Counted from the stretch's first letter, positions 1 to 11,128 are shown. The stretch: 64,000 bases of DNA from Hungatella sp. UBA7603 (GCA_002478865.1 DLJZ01000016.1:46108-110107), one strand, 5' to 3'. Notes: generated by a model from the sequence alone, not told the origin. Translations and numbers: made by a program.

Positions 1-1
1 C

Positions 2-1075
<1,074 letters not shown>

Positions 1076-1097
1076 GCATTACGGGGAGTTTTCATAT

Positions 1098-2840
1098 ATG
1101 AAAAAACAAGGTCTGATTGTAGGGATTGTTTTTCTTGCAGCAGTGATGGCAGCAGGCTGTGCAGGAGCCGGGAAAAAAGATACGGCTCCTGCCACCTCAA
1201 AGGCAGAGGAGACGGTGAATGAAGCGGTTGAATCTACCAAACAAGAGACAGAGTCTGATGGGACCATAGTTTCTACAACATATGGTCCGGTAAAAGGGGT
1301 GAAAGAAGGGGAGATCTTAACCTGGTACGGAATTCCATATGGAAAGGAACCATCAGGAGAGCTTCGCTTTAAAGCTCCGGTAAAACCAGAATCATGGAAG
1401 GAGCCTTTGGAGTGCATCTCACCCTCCAAACCTGCTCTTCAGCTTACAGGGACCGAGGTTACTGGCAGTGAAGATAGTTTGCGCCTGACTGTTTATGCAA
1501 AAGAAGGAAGTGAGAAGCTTCCTGTTATGGTATTCATACACGGTGGAAATAACCAGACCGGCAATGCAGGAGAGATTCCAGGTGTGGAACTGGTGAAAAA
1601 CGACAATTGTGTGTATGTCTCTGTGGATTATCGTCTGGGACTTTTAGGCTTTAACTGCCTTCCGGCTCTTACAAAGGACGGAGGAACTGGGAATTTTGGA
1701 ATGTTAGACATTGCCTCTGCTCTTGACTGGGTGAAGGATAACATTAAGGAATTTGGCGGTGATCCTGAAAATGTAACCATATCCGGTTTTTCTGCCGGAG
1801 GCCGTGACGTGATGGCAATGCTCATAAGTCCGGTGTTTGAAGGGAAATTTCAAAAGGCTGTTGCATTTAGCGGCGGCATGACCACATCAGAGGAAGAATT
1901 AAGTGGGAAAAAGATTGCAAAAGCCCTGGCTCCTCTGGCTGTAGAAGATAAAAAAGCGTCCGAAGAAGGGGAAGCAGCGAAATGGCTGATGACTGATGGA
2001 GCGGATGTGAAGGAATACTTATACTCCATATCTCCGGAGCGCCTGGTACCTCTTATGGGAAATGCCATGATTCGTATGAGCGTATTCCCCCATCTTTATG
2101 AAGATGGAAAGGTGATTCCAAAAGAAGGCTTTGATACGAAAGTCTATAACAGCGTTCCTTTGATGATGCTTACGGGAAGCTCGGAATTTTCTTTATTCTG
2201 CTTAAATGATCCTTATTTTAAAAGTGATGATATGAAGGGATATTCAGAAGAGGAATTAAAGAGTGCCAAAACATTTGCCAGCAAGTATGGAAGCAATATG
2301 TACCGTATCTTCAATGCACAGACCAGCGCAGAAACCATGTACGATAATTATAAGTCTGATATCTATCTCTGTCAGGTGGATTACGGAAGTGATGCTTCGG
2401 CTGTAAAGGATTTGGGGGAGTACGGAGCGTTTCACGGAATCTTTGTTCCGATGCTTTCCTCTAAGAATAATTATACGGAAGTTTTTAAGGGAGCATTTGA
2501 AAAGCCTGGCTACGTAGCTATGGCGAAGGAGTATAATCGGTATCTGGCTAATTTCCTGGCTTCTGGAGATCCAAACGGTGATGGTCTGACTTCCTGGAGT
2601 AAATGGTCGAAAGATCAGAAGGTTTCCATGGTATTTGATGGGGATGAAACAAAAGGAATCATTGTTCAAAAGGATGGTAGCGCCACTTACGAAGACATCA
2701 TAAAGGAAATGAAGGCGGACACCAGCGTTTCCCAGGAAATAAAGGATAAGATGGTGAAAAACGTATTAAATGGCCGTTGGTTTAGTACCGTTTTAGATGA
2801 GACATATCAAAATAAAAGCCTTTGGGCAGATGTAGAATAA
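1098..2840 (+). CDS. lipoprotein carboxylesterase, type B family
   Basis: A 580-residue alpha/beta-hydrolase of the carboxylesterase type B family. The N-terminus has a hydrophobic signal and lipobox ending AAGC (Cys about residue 21), followed by an Ala/Thr/Glu-rich linker, so it should be anchored on the outer face of the membrane. The nucleophile is Ser232 in GFSAGG, preceded by the family signature GDPENVTI; Glu363 (TGSSEF) and His446 (GAFHG) fit the other two catalytic residues, and HGGNNQ supplies the oxyanion region. The start follows a GGGG-containing ribosome binding site. It lies 22 bp after the GH1 gene, so a role in removing acyl groups from plant glycosides is plausible, but the substrate cannot be read from sequence. 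Confidence 0.9.
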   Translation: MKKQGLIVGIVFLAAVMAAGCAGAGKKDTAPATSKAEETVNEAVESTKQETESDGTIVSTTYGPVKGVKEGEILTWYGIPYGKEPSGELRFKAPVKPESWKEPLECISPSKPALQLTGTEVTGSEDSLRLTVYAKEGSEKLPVMVFIHGGNNQTGNAGEIPGVELVKNDNCVYVSVDYRLGLLGFNCLPALTKDGGTGNFGMLDIASALDWVKDNIKEFGGDPENVTISGFSAGGRDVMAMLISPVFEGKFQKAVAFSGGMTTSEEELSGKKIAKALAPLAVEDKKASEEGEAAKWLMTDGADVKEYLYSISPERLVPLMGNAMIRMSVFPHLYEDGKVIPKEGFDTKVYNSVPLMMLTGSSEFSLFCLNDPYFKSDDMKGYSEEELKSAKTFASKYGSNMYRIFNAQTSAETMYDNYKSDIYLCQVDYGSDASAVKDLGEYGAFHGIFVPMLSSKNNYTEVFKGAFEKPGYVAMAKEYNRYLANFLASGDPNGDGLTSWSKWSKDQKVSMVFDGDETKGIIVQKDGSATYEDIIKEMKADTSVSQEIKDKMVKNVLNGRWFSTVLDETYQNKSLWADVE

Positions 2841-2853
2841 TTCACAAGACCTT

Positions 2854-2899
2854 GCGTCTGAAACTCTTTTTATCTGGGAGTTTCAGACGCTCTTTTTTT
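2854..2899 (+). terminator. intrinsic terminator
   Basis: Perfect 13-bp stem (2854-2866 with 2878-2890) followed by TCTTTTTTT. It ends the GH1-esterase transcription unit and isolates the following two-component operon. Confidence 0.93.
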
Positions 2900-2965
2900 G
2901 TGGTAGTATAAAGAGGTATTAGATAAATGAAATCATAAAAGTACGTAGAATGGAGGGGGTACAGT

Positions 2966-4594
2966 ATGGTTAAAATTTTTCTTGCCGAGGATGAGAAAAT
3001 CGTCCGGGAAGGAATTAAAAATGGGATACCATGGGAGAAATACGGGTTTGAGTTTTCAGGAGAGGCGCCAGATGGAGAACTGGCATATCCCCTGATTCTT
3101 AAGACAAAGCCTGATATCCTTCTTACGGATATTCGAATGCCGTTTATGGATGGCCTGGAGCTTGCTGAGATGGTGAAAAAGGAGCTTCCAGATCTTCATA
3201 TCATGTTTTTTAGTGGGTATGATGATTTTGAGTATGCAAAAAGGGCCTTAAAAATTGGCGCAGCCGATTATCTCTTAAAGCCAGTGAGCAGCAGTCAGCT
3301 TTTAGAAGCTCTGGAACGAATGAGCAAGGCTATCATGCAAAATAAAAGTGATAAGGGGTATAAGGTCGCTTTTTGTGAACAGCAGGAAGAGAGAAAGCGA
3401 ATGGAGCGGGACAGGCTGTTTGATACCATCGTATCTGGCAAGTTAAGTCTTTCTGAGATGCTTTCAAAGGGCCAGGAGCACAACCTGCAATTAAGTGCGC
3501 CCATGTATAATCTCATCCTGTTTCAGACTCGGGTGTCAGATAATCAGGAGCAGTATTCTGACATGGGAGTTATCTTTGATGAAAAACTTAAGAGGGAATT
3601 TGAGGGAGTTACAGACGTGGTATTATTTAACCGCCTTAGCGAAGGGTATGCCTTTTTAATTATGGGTAATGACCCTTTGGAGCTGGATGAAAAAATCAAA
3701 TCTCATTTAGGTAAACTAGTGTCTCTTGTGGAAAGTTTCAAGGATATGGAATACTTTGGAGGCGTGGGAACGCCTGTGTGCAGGCTCAGCGAGATCAGAA
3801 GCAGTTTTAAGGCCGCAAGCAAGGCTTATGCTGGCCGTTATATGCTGGAATTCAACCAGATCTTAAGGGCAGATGAGGTCATAGGCATTCATGAAGATCC
3901 CGGCAATATCAGTCTGGCTGGCATGGATATGACCAAATTAAGCAGGGACATTGTTCCCAATTTCCTTCGTAATGGTTCTGTTCCAGAGGTAAGGTATTTT
4001 GTTGAGGAATATATAGAAGCTTGTGGAAACAACTTTGAATCCCTCCTTTTTCGGCAATACATATTAATGGATGTGTATCTGGCTGTGAATGAATTTTTAA
4101 ATCAGCTTGATATTGACCAGGAGCAGGTGGTGAAAGAATTAGGGGATGCAAAGGCCATGCAGCCTTGTACGGGATCGGAGGAGGCCGCGGCTACTTATGC
4201 CAGAGATCTCTTAAAAAAGGCCATTGTCTTAAGAACTGCTTGTTCTCAGAAAAAGTATCGACAGGTTCTTGATAAAGCCAAAGAATATATCTTAGGTCAT
4301 TATAAAGATGAGAATATATCCCTGAACGTGGTGGCTTCCTGTGTGAACATCAGTCCCAATCATTTCAGCACGATATTTAGTCAGGAAATAGGGATTACAT
4401 TTGTTGAATATTTAACAAAGGTACGGATGGAGGCGGCCAGAGAACTTCTTTTAAAGACGGATTATCGGACTTCTGAGATTGGTTATCAGGTAGGATATAA
4501 GGATCCCCATTATTTTAGCTATCTGTTTAAAAAAATCCATGGGATTACACCTAAGGCATTTCGGTCAGGAGGGGAGTATGAAGTGGAAGCATAA
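2966..4594 (+). CDS. YesN-like response regulator (receiver + AraC DNA-binding domain)
   Basis: A 542-residue response regulator. The N-terminal receiver domain (about 1-120) has the acidic pair EDE at residues 8-10, phospho-acceptor Asp55 in LLTDIRMPF and Lys104 in DYLLKPVSS. A middle region of unknown fold (about 130-430) precedes two AraC-type helix-turn-helix motifs (about 440-535). The start has a GGAGGGGG ribosome binding site. It overlaps the histidine kinase gene by 17 bp, so the two are translationally coupled. Regulators of this YesN class normally activate an adjacent sugar transporter operon; the best candidate is the YtfQ-type system starting at 6186. Confidence 0.93.
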   Translation: MVKIFLAEDEKIVREGIKNGIPWEKYGFEFSGEAPDGELAYPLILKTKPDILLTDIRMPFMDGLELAEMVKKELPDLHIMFFSGYDDFEYAKRALKIGAADYLLKPVSSSQLLEALERMSKAIMQNKSDKGYKVAFCEQQEERKRMERDRLFDTIVSGKLSLSEMLSKGQEHNLQLSAPMYNLILFQTRVSDNQEQYSDMGVIFDEKLKREFEGVTDVVLFNRLSEGYAFLIMGNDPLELDEKIKSHLGKLVSLVESFKDMEYFGGVGTPVCRLSEIRSSFKAASKAYAGRYMLEFNQILRADEVIGIHEDPGNISLAGMDMTKLSRDIVPNFLRNGSVPEVRYFVEEYIEACGNNFESLLFRQYILMDVYLAVNEFLNQLDIDQEQVVKELGDAKAMQPCTGSEEAAATYARDLLKKAIVLRTACSQKKYRQVLDKAKEYILGHYKDENISLNVVASCVNISPNHFSTIFSQEIGITFVEYLTKVRMEAARELLLKTDYRTSEIGYQVGYKDPHYFSYLFKKIHGITPKAFRSGGEYEVEA

Positions 4595-6011
4595 CTCCAT
4601 TAAGTCACAGATTAATTTAATGCAGGCGGTGGTGTTTATTCCAGTTATTATAATGATAGGAATCATTCTATATATGATGGCCTGGCAGAACATGCAGTAC
4701 CGTCAAAGCATACGGAATTTAACCATGGCAACGGAGTTTAACTTTGACTTTAAATCAAACATTGATTATAAGATGTATCGGATCGTAATTGGGGCAGATT
4801 CATTTGAGACATTAGATCCTTATGAAGATCTGGAAAATTCCAGAAAGATCTTTGAACAGCTTAAGGCTTCGACGCCCCAGGAGACTAGCAAAAAGGGGTT
4901 AGACGGCCTTCTTCAGCTCATTGGGATTTTAGAAAAAAGAATTGATGACATCAGGGGAAGCAGTATCTTCGGTGATTACGACGAGAACATGGAACGGCTG
5001 GAAAAGGACATTTATGTAGTAACGGATCTCATTAAGGAGTCCATGTCAAATTACATATATAACGAGACAAAGACCCTAGAAACCATGCGACAAGACCTGG
5101 ATGACCAGATTAAGCAGACCATTGCTCTTTGTATTGTAGTTTGTGCCTATATTATGGTATTTCTCATTGCATCTTTTTCTGCCTTTGGAAAGAAGATTAC
5201 TGGGCCGATTGAGGAGTTGTGCAACTATACCATGAAGTTGGCGAATGGAAACTTAAAGGTCAGTGCACCGAAAAGTAAGATTAGTGAAATCCAGACCTTA
5301 AGCGATCAATATGATCAGATGGTGGTGAGGATTGGGGAATTGATTGAGCATGTCAGGGAAGAACAGGAGCTTAAGCGGAAGACAGAGCTTAAGCTGTTGC
5401 AGGCACAGATTAATCCTCATTTTCTTTATAACACCTTAGATACCATTGTTTGGCTGGCGGAGGGGAAACGTCATGAGGAAGTGGTGGACATGATTACAGC
5501 CCTTTCTCTCTTCTTTCGGACGGGTCTTAACAATGGACGGGACTTTATCACCATACGAGGAGAGGAAGAGCATATCAAAAGTTATCTCCAGATTCAACAT
5601 TTCCGTTACGAGGATATTATGGATTATGAGATCGAGATTCAGGAAGAGATAAAGGATTATTCCATCTTAAAGCTTACCCTACAACCAATCGTGGAAAATG
5701 CATTGTACCATGGGATTAAAAATTGCAGAAAAAAGGGAGCTTTGAAGATCAGTGGCTGGATCAAAAGAGATGATATCTTTTTAAAGGTTGAAGACAATGG
5801 AATTGGAATGAAACCAGACGAGCTTTTAAAGATGCAAACACTTGCATCCAGAAGAGGAGAAGATCTGGACCAGCGAGAAGGATTTGGCATTGCCAACGTA
5901 GCGGAGCGTATCCGGTTGAATTTTGGTGAAACTTATGGAATTTCTATCGAAAGTGAATATGGACAAGGAACGTCGGTGACGGTGCGAATACCGGCAGTTT
6001 TAAAACATTAG
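4578..6011 (+). CDS. YesM-like sensor histidine kinase
   Basis: A 477-residue membrane sensor kinase. An ATG at 4578 with AGGAGGGG just upstream is preferred over an in-frame ATG at 4539, which lies deep in the preceding gene. Two membrane segments (about residues 13-35 and 185-208) flank an extracellular sensor region, followed by a HAMP linker. The His_kinase domain has QINPHFLYNTLD with phospho-acceptor His281, and the ATPase domain has IVENALYHG (N box) and DNGIGM (G box). It should autophosphorylate and pass phosphate to the regulator encoded just upstream. The stimulus is probably an extracellular sugar or binding-protein complex, by analogy with YesMN pairs. Confidence 0.93.
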   Translation: MKWKHNSIKSQINLMQAVVFIPVIIMIGIILYMMAWQNMQYRQSIRNLTMATEFNFDFKSNIDYKMYRIVIGADSFETLDPYEDLENSRKIFEQLKASTPQETSKKGLDGLLQLIGILEKRIDDIRGSSIFGDYDENMERLEKDIYVVTDLIKESMSNYIYNETKTLETMRQDLDDQIKQTIALCIVVCAYIMVFLIASFSAFGKKITGPIEELCNYTMKLANGNLKVSAPKSKISEIQTLSDQYDQMVVRIGELIEHVREEQELKRKTELKLLQAQINPHFLYNTLDTIVWLAEGKRHEEVVDMITALSLFFRTGLNNGRDFITIRGEEEHIKSYLQIQHFRYEDIMDYEIEIQEEIKDYSILKLTLQPIVENALYHGIKNCRKKGALKISGWIKRDDIFLKVEDNGIGMKPDELLKMQTLASRRGEDLDQREGFGIANVAERIRLNFGETYGISIESEYGQGTSVTVRIPAVLKH

Positions 6012-6185
6012 TAAAATAATCAACTTTTTTCCGAAAAAATCCAACCTGTGGTTGGAATAAAATGAAATGCGTAAGAATCTTAACTGTTTTCAAAAGATTT
6101 TGCATTGAGAAAAATGAAGGGTAAGATTATGATACGGATAGATACAAACGGTAGCGAAAATGATAGTTCAAATGGAGGGAAAGTT

Positions 6186-7271
6186 ATGAAGAAACGATTT
6201 TTAAGTGTATTAACAGTTGCAGTTATGGCCGCAGCTACGATCTTAACAGGATGCAGCGGAGCACAGACAGCGGCAACCACAGCAGCACCTGCAGCAACGG
6301 AAAGTAAGTCCGATGCAGCAACCACAGATGCAGCCAAGGCAGAGTCCAAAACTGAGGCGAAAGCAGGGGATAAGAAAGAAATCGTAGTAGGATTTTCTCA
6401 GGTAGGTGCAGAGTCTGACTGGAGAACCGCCAATACGGAATCCATGAAGTCCACATTTACAGCGGAGAACGGATATAAGTTAATCTTTGACGATGCTCAG
6501 CAGAAACAGGAGAATCAGTTAAAGGCAGTTCGTAACTTTATTCAGCAGGATGTAGATTATATCGTAATCGCACCGGTTACAGAAACCGGTTGGGATACTG
6601 TTTTACAGGAAGCAAAAGATGCAGGGATTCCGGTTATCATCGTTGACCGTATGATTAATGTATCAGATGATTCCTTATATACCGCATGGGTTGGTTCTAA
6701 CTTCCTTCAGGAAGGTTACGACGCAGTGGGTTGGCTTGATGAGTACTTAAAAAAGACTGACCGCGCCGACAAAGATATCAATATTGTAACCATTCAGGGA
6801 ACCATCGGTTCTTCTGCACAGATTGGTCGTACCAATGGTGTGGAAGAAAAGATGAAAGATCATCCAAAGTGGAAAATGTTAGAGCGTCAGACAGGTGAAT
6901 TCACACAGGCAAAGGGTCAGGAAGTTATGGAATCCTTCCTAAAGACTTATAATAATATTGATGTTGTAATTGCAGAAAATGATAACATGGCTTTTGGAGC
7001 AATTGATGCGATCAAAGCAGCAGGTAAAACCTGTGGACCTAAGGGTGATATCACAGTCATTTCCTTTGATGCTGTTGCAGCCGCTTTTGATTCTATGATT
7101 GCTGGCGATATGAACGTATCCGTAGAGTGTAATCCTCTTCACGGACCTAGAGTTTCTGAAATCATTGGGAAACTTGAAAAGGGCGAGACTGTAGAAAAGA
7201 TCGCTTATGTAAAAGAGGGCGTATATCCTGCAGATACAGCAGCCGCAGAAAAACCAAAGAGACAGTATTAA
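6186..7271 (+). CDS. YtfQ-like sugar ABC transporter substrate-binding lipoprotein
   Basis: A 361-residue periplasmic-binding-protein-like lipoprotein. The start at 6186 follows GGAGGGA; an in-frame upstream ATG at 6105 would bury the signal peptide. The lipobox is LTGC, then an Ala/Thr-rich linker. The mature part carries the hallmarks of the galactofuranose-binding YtfQ subgroup of the ribose-binding family: VGFSQVGAESDWR, DDAQQKQENQ and APVTETGWD. It should capture a furanose or pentose-like sugar for the ATPase and two permeases downstream. A 6-bp perfect hairpin (6041-6055) lies in the leader. A terminator-like hairpin follows the gene, so binding protein is likely made in excess of the transporter. 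Confidence 0.92.
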   Translation: MKKRFLSVLTVAVMAAATILTGCSGAQTAATTAAPAATESKSDAATTDAAKAESKTEAKAGDKKEIVVGFSQVGAESDWRTANTESMKSTFTAENGYKLIFDDAQQKQENQLKAVRNFIQQDVDYIVIAPVTETGWDTVLQEAKDAGIPVIIVDRMINVSDDSLYTAWVGSNFLQEGYDAVGWLDEYLKKTDRADKDINIVTIQGTIGSSAQIGRTNGVEEKMKDHPKWKMLERQTGEFTQAKGQEVMESFLKTYNNIDVVIAENDNMAFGAIDAIKAAGKTCGPKGDITVISFDAVAAAFDSMIAGDMNVSVECNPLHGPRVSEIIGKLEKGETVEKIAYVKEGVYPADTAAAEKPKRQY

Positions 7272-7318
7272 TTTATAAGGACCGGCGATGCCGGATGCAG
7301 GCATAGACTGGATAAACA

Positions 7319-7373
7319 GGTGTTGGGTCACGGAGGACTGGATATGAAGGTCCTCCGCTCCACACCTTTTTTT
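7319..7373 (+). terminator. partial terminator between binding-protein and ATPase genes
   Basis: GGAGGAC (7332-7338) pairs with GTCCTCC (7350-7356), and the outer GGTGT region can pair with ACACC, followed by a run of seven T. It lies between genes of one transport operon and so probably gives partial readthrough rather than a full stop. Confidence 0.8.
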
Positions 7374-7425
7374 ATCCTTAAAAATGCCCATACGGCAGTA
7401 CAGCAAAGGAAAGGAAGGATCAATT

Positions 7426-8946
7426 ATGCCAGGTGAACACGTATTGGCCATGCGCAACATAACAAAAACGTTTCCAGGGGTTCAGGCTCTGTCCCATGTG
7501 AATTTTACTCTTAGAAGTGGTGAGATTCATGCACTGATGGGAGAAAATGGAGCAGGAAAATCCACCCTCATAAAGGTTCTTACAGGAGTCGAGGAGTTTG
7601 AAACGGGAGAGATTACCTTAGTAGGAGAAAAGAGCGCTATTATCAATCATTCTCCTCAGGAGGCACAGGAGCGGGGGATCAGTACCGTATACCAGGAGGT
7701 CAATCTCTGCCCCAATCTTTCCGTAGCAGAAAATCTCTATATTGGCAGAGAGCCAAAACGAGCTGGTATGATTGACTGGAAAACCATGAATGGAAAGGCC
7801 AAGGAGCTGTTAAAGGGCCTTAAAATTGAGATTGATGTGACCAAATCAATTGATAATTATTCCATAGCTCTTCAGCAGATGATTGCCATTGCAAGAGCCG
7901 TGGATATGTCCGCTAAGGTTTTAATTCTGGATGAACCGACTTCTTCCTTAGATGACAACGAAGTGGAGAAGCTGTTCACACTTATGAAGCGCCTGAAATC
8001 CGAAGGGGTTGGAATTATATTTGTAACACATTTCTTAGAGCAGGTGTATGAAGTCTGTGACCGGATTACGGTGTTAAGAAATGGTGGCCTTGTGGGAGAG
8101 TATGAAATAGAAAAGCTTCCAAGAGTTCAGCTTGTAGCAAAGATGATGGGAAAGGATTTTGATGATCTGGCCTCCATTAAGAAGGAAAAAGAGGAAGGAA
8201 GAGTCCGTGAGGATGTTGTTATTGACGCCCATGGAATCGGACATCAAGGCTCCATCAAGCCTTATGATCTAAAGATTCATAAAGGAGAAGTAGTGGGTCT
8301 GACTGGACTTCTTGGTTCTGGTCGTTCAGAGCTTGCCAGAAGTCTTTATGGGGCTGATAAACCAGACAGCGGAGAGCTTAAAGTTAACGGGAAAGCAGTA
8401 ACCGTTAATAAACCGCTCGATGCCATGATGGCTGGAATGGCATACCTACCAGAGAACCGAAAGGAAGAAGGGATCGTTGCGGATCTGTCCGTTAAGGATA
8501 ACCTAATCCTGGCTCTTCAGGCGAAAAAGGGCATGTTCCACCTTATTGGTAAAAAGGAACAGGAGGAGCTTGCACAGGAATATGTAAAGTTACTCCAGAT
8601 TAAAACTGCCAGTCTTGATACGCCGATTAAAAGCCTGAGCGGAGGGAATCAGCAGAAGGTCATCTTAGGACGCTGGCTGCTGACCAATCCAGATTTTCTG
8701 ATTTTAGATGAACCTACGAGAGGAATAGACGTAGGCACGAAAACAGAGATACAAAAGCTTGTGGTGAAACTTGCGGAGGAGGGGAAATCCGTAATGTTCA
8801 TTTCATCGGAAGTAGAGGAAATGCTTCGTACCTGTAACCGTATGGCAGTACTTCGGGACGGGGAAAAGGTTGGCGAGCTGGAAGAACATGAGCTTGACCA
8901 AAACCAGATTATGAAGGCAATAGCAGGAGGTGGAGCAGATGAATAA
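7426..8946 (+). CDS. sugar ABC transporter ATPase, two fused domains (YtfR/RbsA type)
   Basis: A 506-residue protein of two tandem ABC domains, as in RbsA, MglA and YtfR. The first domain has a complete Walker A (GENGAGKST) and Walker B (LILDEPTSSLD). The second has the usual degenerate Walker A of this family (GLLGSGRSE), a clear signature LSGGNQQKV and Walker B LILDEPTRGID. The start at 7426 follows AAAGGAAGGA. It powers uptake of the sugar bound by the upstream YtfQ-like lipoprotein. The 3' end overlaps the first permease gene by 8 bp. Confidence 0.94.
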   Translation: MPGEHVLAMRNITKTFPGVQALSHVNFTLRSGEIHALMGENGAGKSTLIKVLTGVEEFETGEITLVGEKSAIINHSPQEAQERGISTVYQEVNLCPNLSVAENLYIGREPKRAGMIDWKTMNGKAKELLKGLKIEIDVTKSIDNYSIALQQMIAIARAVDMSAKVLILDEPTSSLDDNEVEKLFTLMKRLKSEGVGIIFVTHFLEQVYEVCDRITVLRNGGLVGEYEIEKLPRVQLVAKMMGKDFDDLASIKKEKEEGRVREDVVIDAHGIGHQGSIKPYDLKIHKGEVVGLTGLLGSGRSELARSLYGADKPDSGELKVNGKAVTVNKPLDAMMAGMAYLPENRKEEGIVADLSVKDNLILALQAKKGMFHLIGKKEQEELAQEYVKLLQIKTASLDTPIKSLSGGNQQKVILGRWLLTNPDFLILDEPTRGIDVGTKTEIQKLVVKLAEEGKSVMFISSEVEEMLRTCNRMAVLRDGEKVGELEEHELDQNQIMKAIAGGGADE

Positions 8947-9994
8947 GTGTATGGCATTTATAAAGAAGCTGACGGGAACACGGCTTTTTCTGCCTATATT
9001 CTGTCTCTTTCTCGTGTTGTTGTCAAACCTGATAAAAACACCTGGATTTTTTGAAGTCACCCTTAAAAACGGGGTTTTATACGGCTACATCGTAGATGTT
9101 ATCAACCGAGCTAGTGATTTGGTAATTCTGGCGGTTGGAATGACACTGGTAGTAGCTGCCTCTGGAGGTACGGATATCTCCGTAGGAGCTGTTATGTCAG
9201 TGGCAGGAGCCGTTTGCTGCTTTATCTTATCTGGTGGACAGCAGTCTGTGAATGAATTTCAAAATCCTTATCTTTTAGGGGTGATGGCAGCGATTATTGC
9301 TGGTATTTTATGTGGAAGCTTTAATGGATTTTTAGTGGCGAAGATGAAGATACAGCCCATGGTAGCCACCTTAATCTTATTTACAGCTGGACGAGGAATT
9401 GCACAGCTTATTACAAAAGGTCAGATTACTTACATACGTGTGGAATCTTATAAGAAGTTGGGTTCTAGCATACCTGGAATTCCAATTCCAACGCCTGTAT
9501 TTGTGGCTGTTATTGTGGTTCTTCTTACTTATGTGCTATTAAAGAAAACTACATTAGGTGTGTACATACAGACCGTAGGAATCAATCCTAAGGCGTCTAG
9601 ACTTATGGGAATTAATTCAACCATGATTATCTTCTTATCCTATGTATTTTGTGGTCTTTGCGCTGGGATCTCTGGTCTTGTAGCTTCTTCCAGAATCTAT
9701 TCAGCAGACGCCAATAATATTGGACTTAACCTGGAACTAGATGCAATTCTTGCGGTAGCTTTAGGTGGAAATAGTTTGGGAGGCGGTAAATTCTCTCTTC
9801 TTGGTAGCGTAATTGGTGCCTATACCATTCAGGCCTTAAGCACCACTCTTTATGCCATGGGAGTATCTCCTGACCAGATTCCAGTTTATAAGGCAGCCGT
9901 GGTAGTTATAATTGTTGCCCTACAGTCCACAGAACTTAAGAGAATGGTGAAACGGCTGCAAACCGAACGTGCAGCAGGAAAGAAGGTGGCCTAG
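8939..9994 (+). CDS. sugar ABC transporter permease (RbsC/YtfT family)
   Basis: A highly hydrophobic protein of about 351 residues with the branched-sugar permease motifs GGTDISVGAVM and the C-terminal GGNSLGGGKFSLLGSVIGA. The ATG at 8939 has AGGAGG eight bases upstream and is preferred over a GTG at 8930. It pairs with the next gene to form a heterodimeric channel, as YtfT and YjfF do. It overlaps the ATPase gene by 8 bp. Confidence 0.92.
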   Translation: MNKCMAFIKKLTGTRLFLPIFCLFLVLLSNLIKTPGFFEVTLKNGVLYGYIVDVINRASDLVILAVGMTLVVAASGGTDISVGAVMSVAGAVCCFILSGGQQSVNEFQNPYLLGVMAAIIAGILCGSFNGFLVAKMKIQPMVATLILFTAGRGIAQLITKGQITYIRVESYKKLGSSIPGIPIPTPVFVAVIVVLLTYVLLKKTTLGVYIQTVGINPKASRLMGINSTMIIFLSYVFCGLCAGISGLVASSRIYSADANNIGLNLELDAILAVALGGNSLGGGKFSLLGSVIGAYTIQALSTTLYAMGVSPDQIPVYKAAVVVIIVALQSTELKRMVKRLQTERAAGKKVA

Positions 9995-11011
9995 ATGAAG
10001 AAATTGGGTAAATTAGACGGAAAAGTATTCCTTCTCATCATTACAATCGTTCTTTTCGTAGCCATGTATCTGGCCGGTATCATCATTTTTAATAGCAAGG
10101 GCTTTGCAAAACCTCAGGTATTTTTAAATCTGTTCATATCCAATGCCGGTCTTATCGTAATTGCGGCTGGAATGACCATGGTCATGATAACAGGCGGTAT
10201 TGATATTTCCGTTGGTTCTGTGGTAGCACTCGCCTGTATGATGCTGGCTTGGATGATGGAGCTTAAGGGCATGGGTGCAGTTCCAGCTCTGATTATCGTA
10301 TTAATTATGGGTCTTGTATTTGGTTTGGTTCAGGGATATCTGATTGCATATTTAAAGCTTCAACCCTTTATTGTCACTTTGGCAGGTATGTTCTTTGCCA
10401 GAGGTATGACAGCCATTATCAGTCAGGATATGATCAGTATAAAGAATGAACTGTTCTTACAATGGGCGAAAAGCAAAATCAACTTAACTTTTCTTGGTGG
10501 GGCGGTAAATAAAAAGGGTGTGGTAAATTATCCTTTTATTTATCCCAGTGTCATCATTGCTCTGGTGATTTTAGTTATAGTGTTTGTGGTTTTAAAGTAT
10601 ACAAAATTTGGTCGAACCATCTATGCCATCGGTGGCAGTGAGCAGTCGGCTCTTATGATGGGAATTAACGTGAGACGTACTAAGCTTTACGTATATGTGA
10701 TCAATGGATTTTTATGTGCCCTTGGAGGATTCCTCTTCTGTTTAAATACCTGCGCTGGATTTGTGGAGCAGGCAAAGGGCTTTGAGATGGAAGCCATTGC
10801 ATCGGCAGTTATTGGTGGGACCTTGCTGACCGGAGGCGTTGGTAATGTATTTGGAAGTTTGTTCGGGGTACTGATTAAGGGTACCATCGAGACCTTTATC
10901 ACCTTCCAGGGAACACTTTCTTCCTGGTGGACCAAGATTACCATAGCTGCGTTATTGGCATTCTTTATTATTCTTCAAAGTTTATTTGCAAAGGCAAAGG
11001 AAAAACGATAA
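9995..11011 (+). CDS. sugar ABC transporter permease (YjfF-like)
   Basis: A 338-residue integral membrane protein, the second permease of the YtfQ-type transporter. It contains ITGGIDISVGSVVAL and the C-terminal IGGTLLTGGVGNVFGSLFG typical of the RbsC family. The ATG follows the stop codon of the first permease directly, showing tight coupling. The operon ends here. Confidence 0.92.
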   Translation: MKKLGKLDGKVFLLIITIVLFVAMYLAGIIIFNSKGFAKPQVFLNLFISNAGLIVIAAGMTMVMITGGIDISVGSVVALACMMLAWMMELKGMGAVPALIIVLIMGLVFGLVQGYLIAYLKLQPFIVTLAGMFFARGMTAIISQDMISIKNELFLQWAKSKINLTFLGGAVNKKGVVNYPFIYPSVIIALVILVIVFVVLKYTKFGRTIYAIGGSEQSALMMGINVRRTKLYVYVINGFLCALGGFLFCLNTCAGFVEQAKGFEMEAIASAVIGGTLLTGGVGNVFGSLFGVLIKGTIETFITFQGTLSSWWTKITIAALLAFFIILQSLFAKAKEKR

Positions 11012-11050
11012 GAGAGTGTTGCAAAAAGTCTTGTCGGAATAAATGTATAA

Positions 11051-11128
11051 AAAATACGTCTTGGTTGGCTGTAAAATGGTGTCCTATTGACGGGGAGCAC
11101 ACCAAAAGCCAGTACCAAGGCGTATTTT
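11051..11128. repeat. long imperfect inverted repeat (extended hairpin)
   Basis: The arms at 11051-11070 and 11107-11128 match over 20 bp with one G-T pair and a 2-nt bulge; the loop holds a further 5-bp pairing (GGTGT with ACACC). It lies between the convergent ends of the YtfQ-type operon and the minus-strand response regulator. No T-run follows in either direction, so it is not a standard terminator. It could be a MITE remnant or a transcript-end structure. Nothing else recognisable is seen between 11012 and 11212. Confidence 0.7.
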
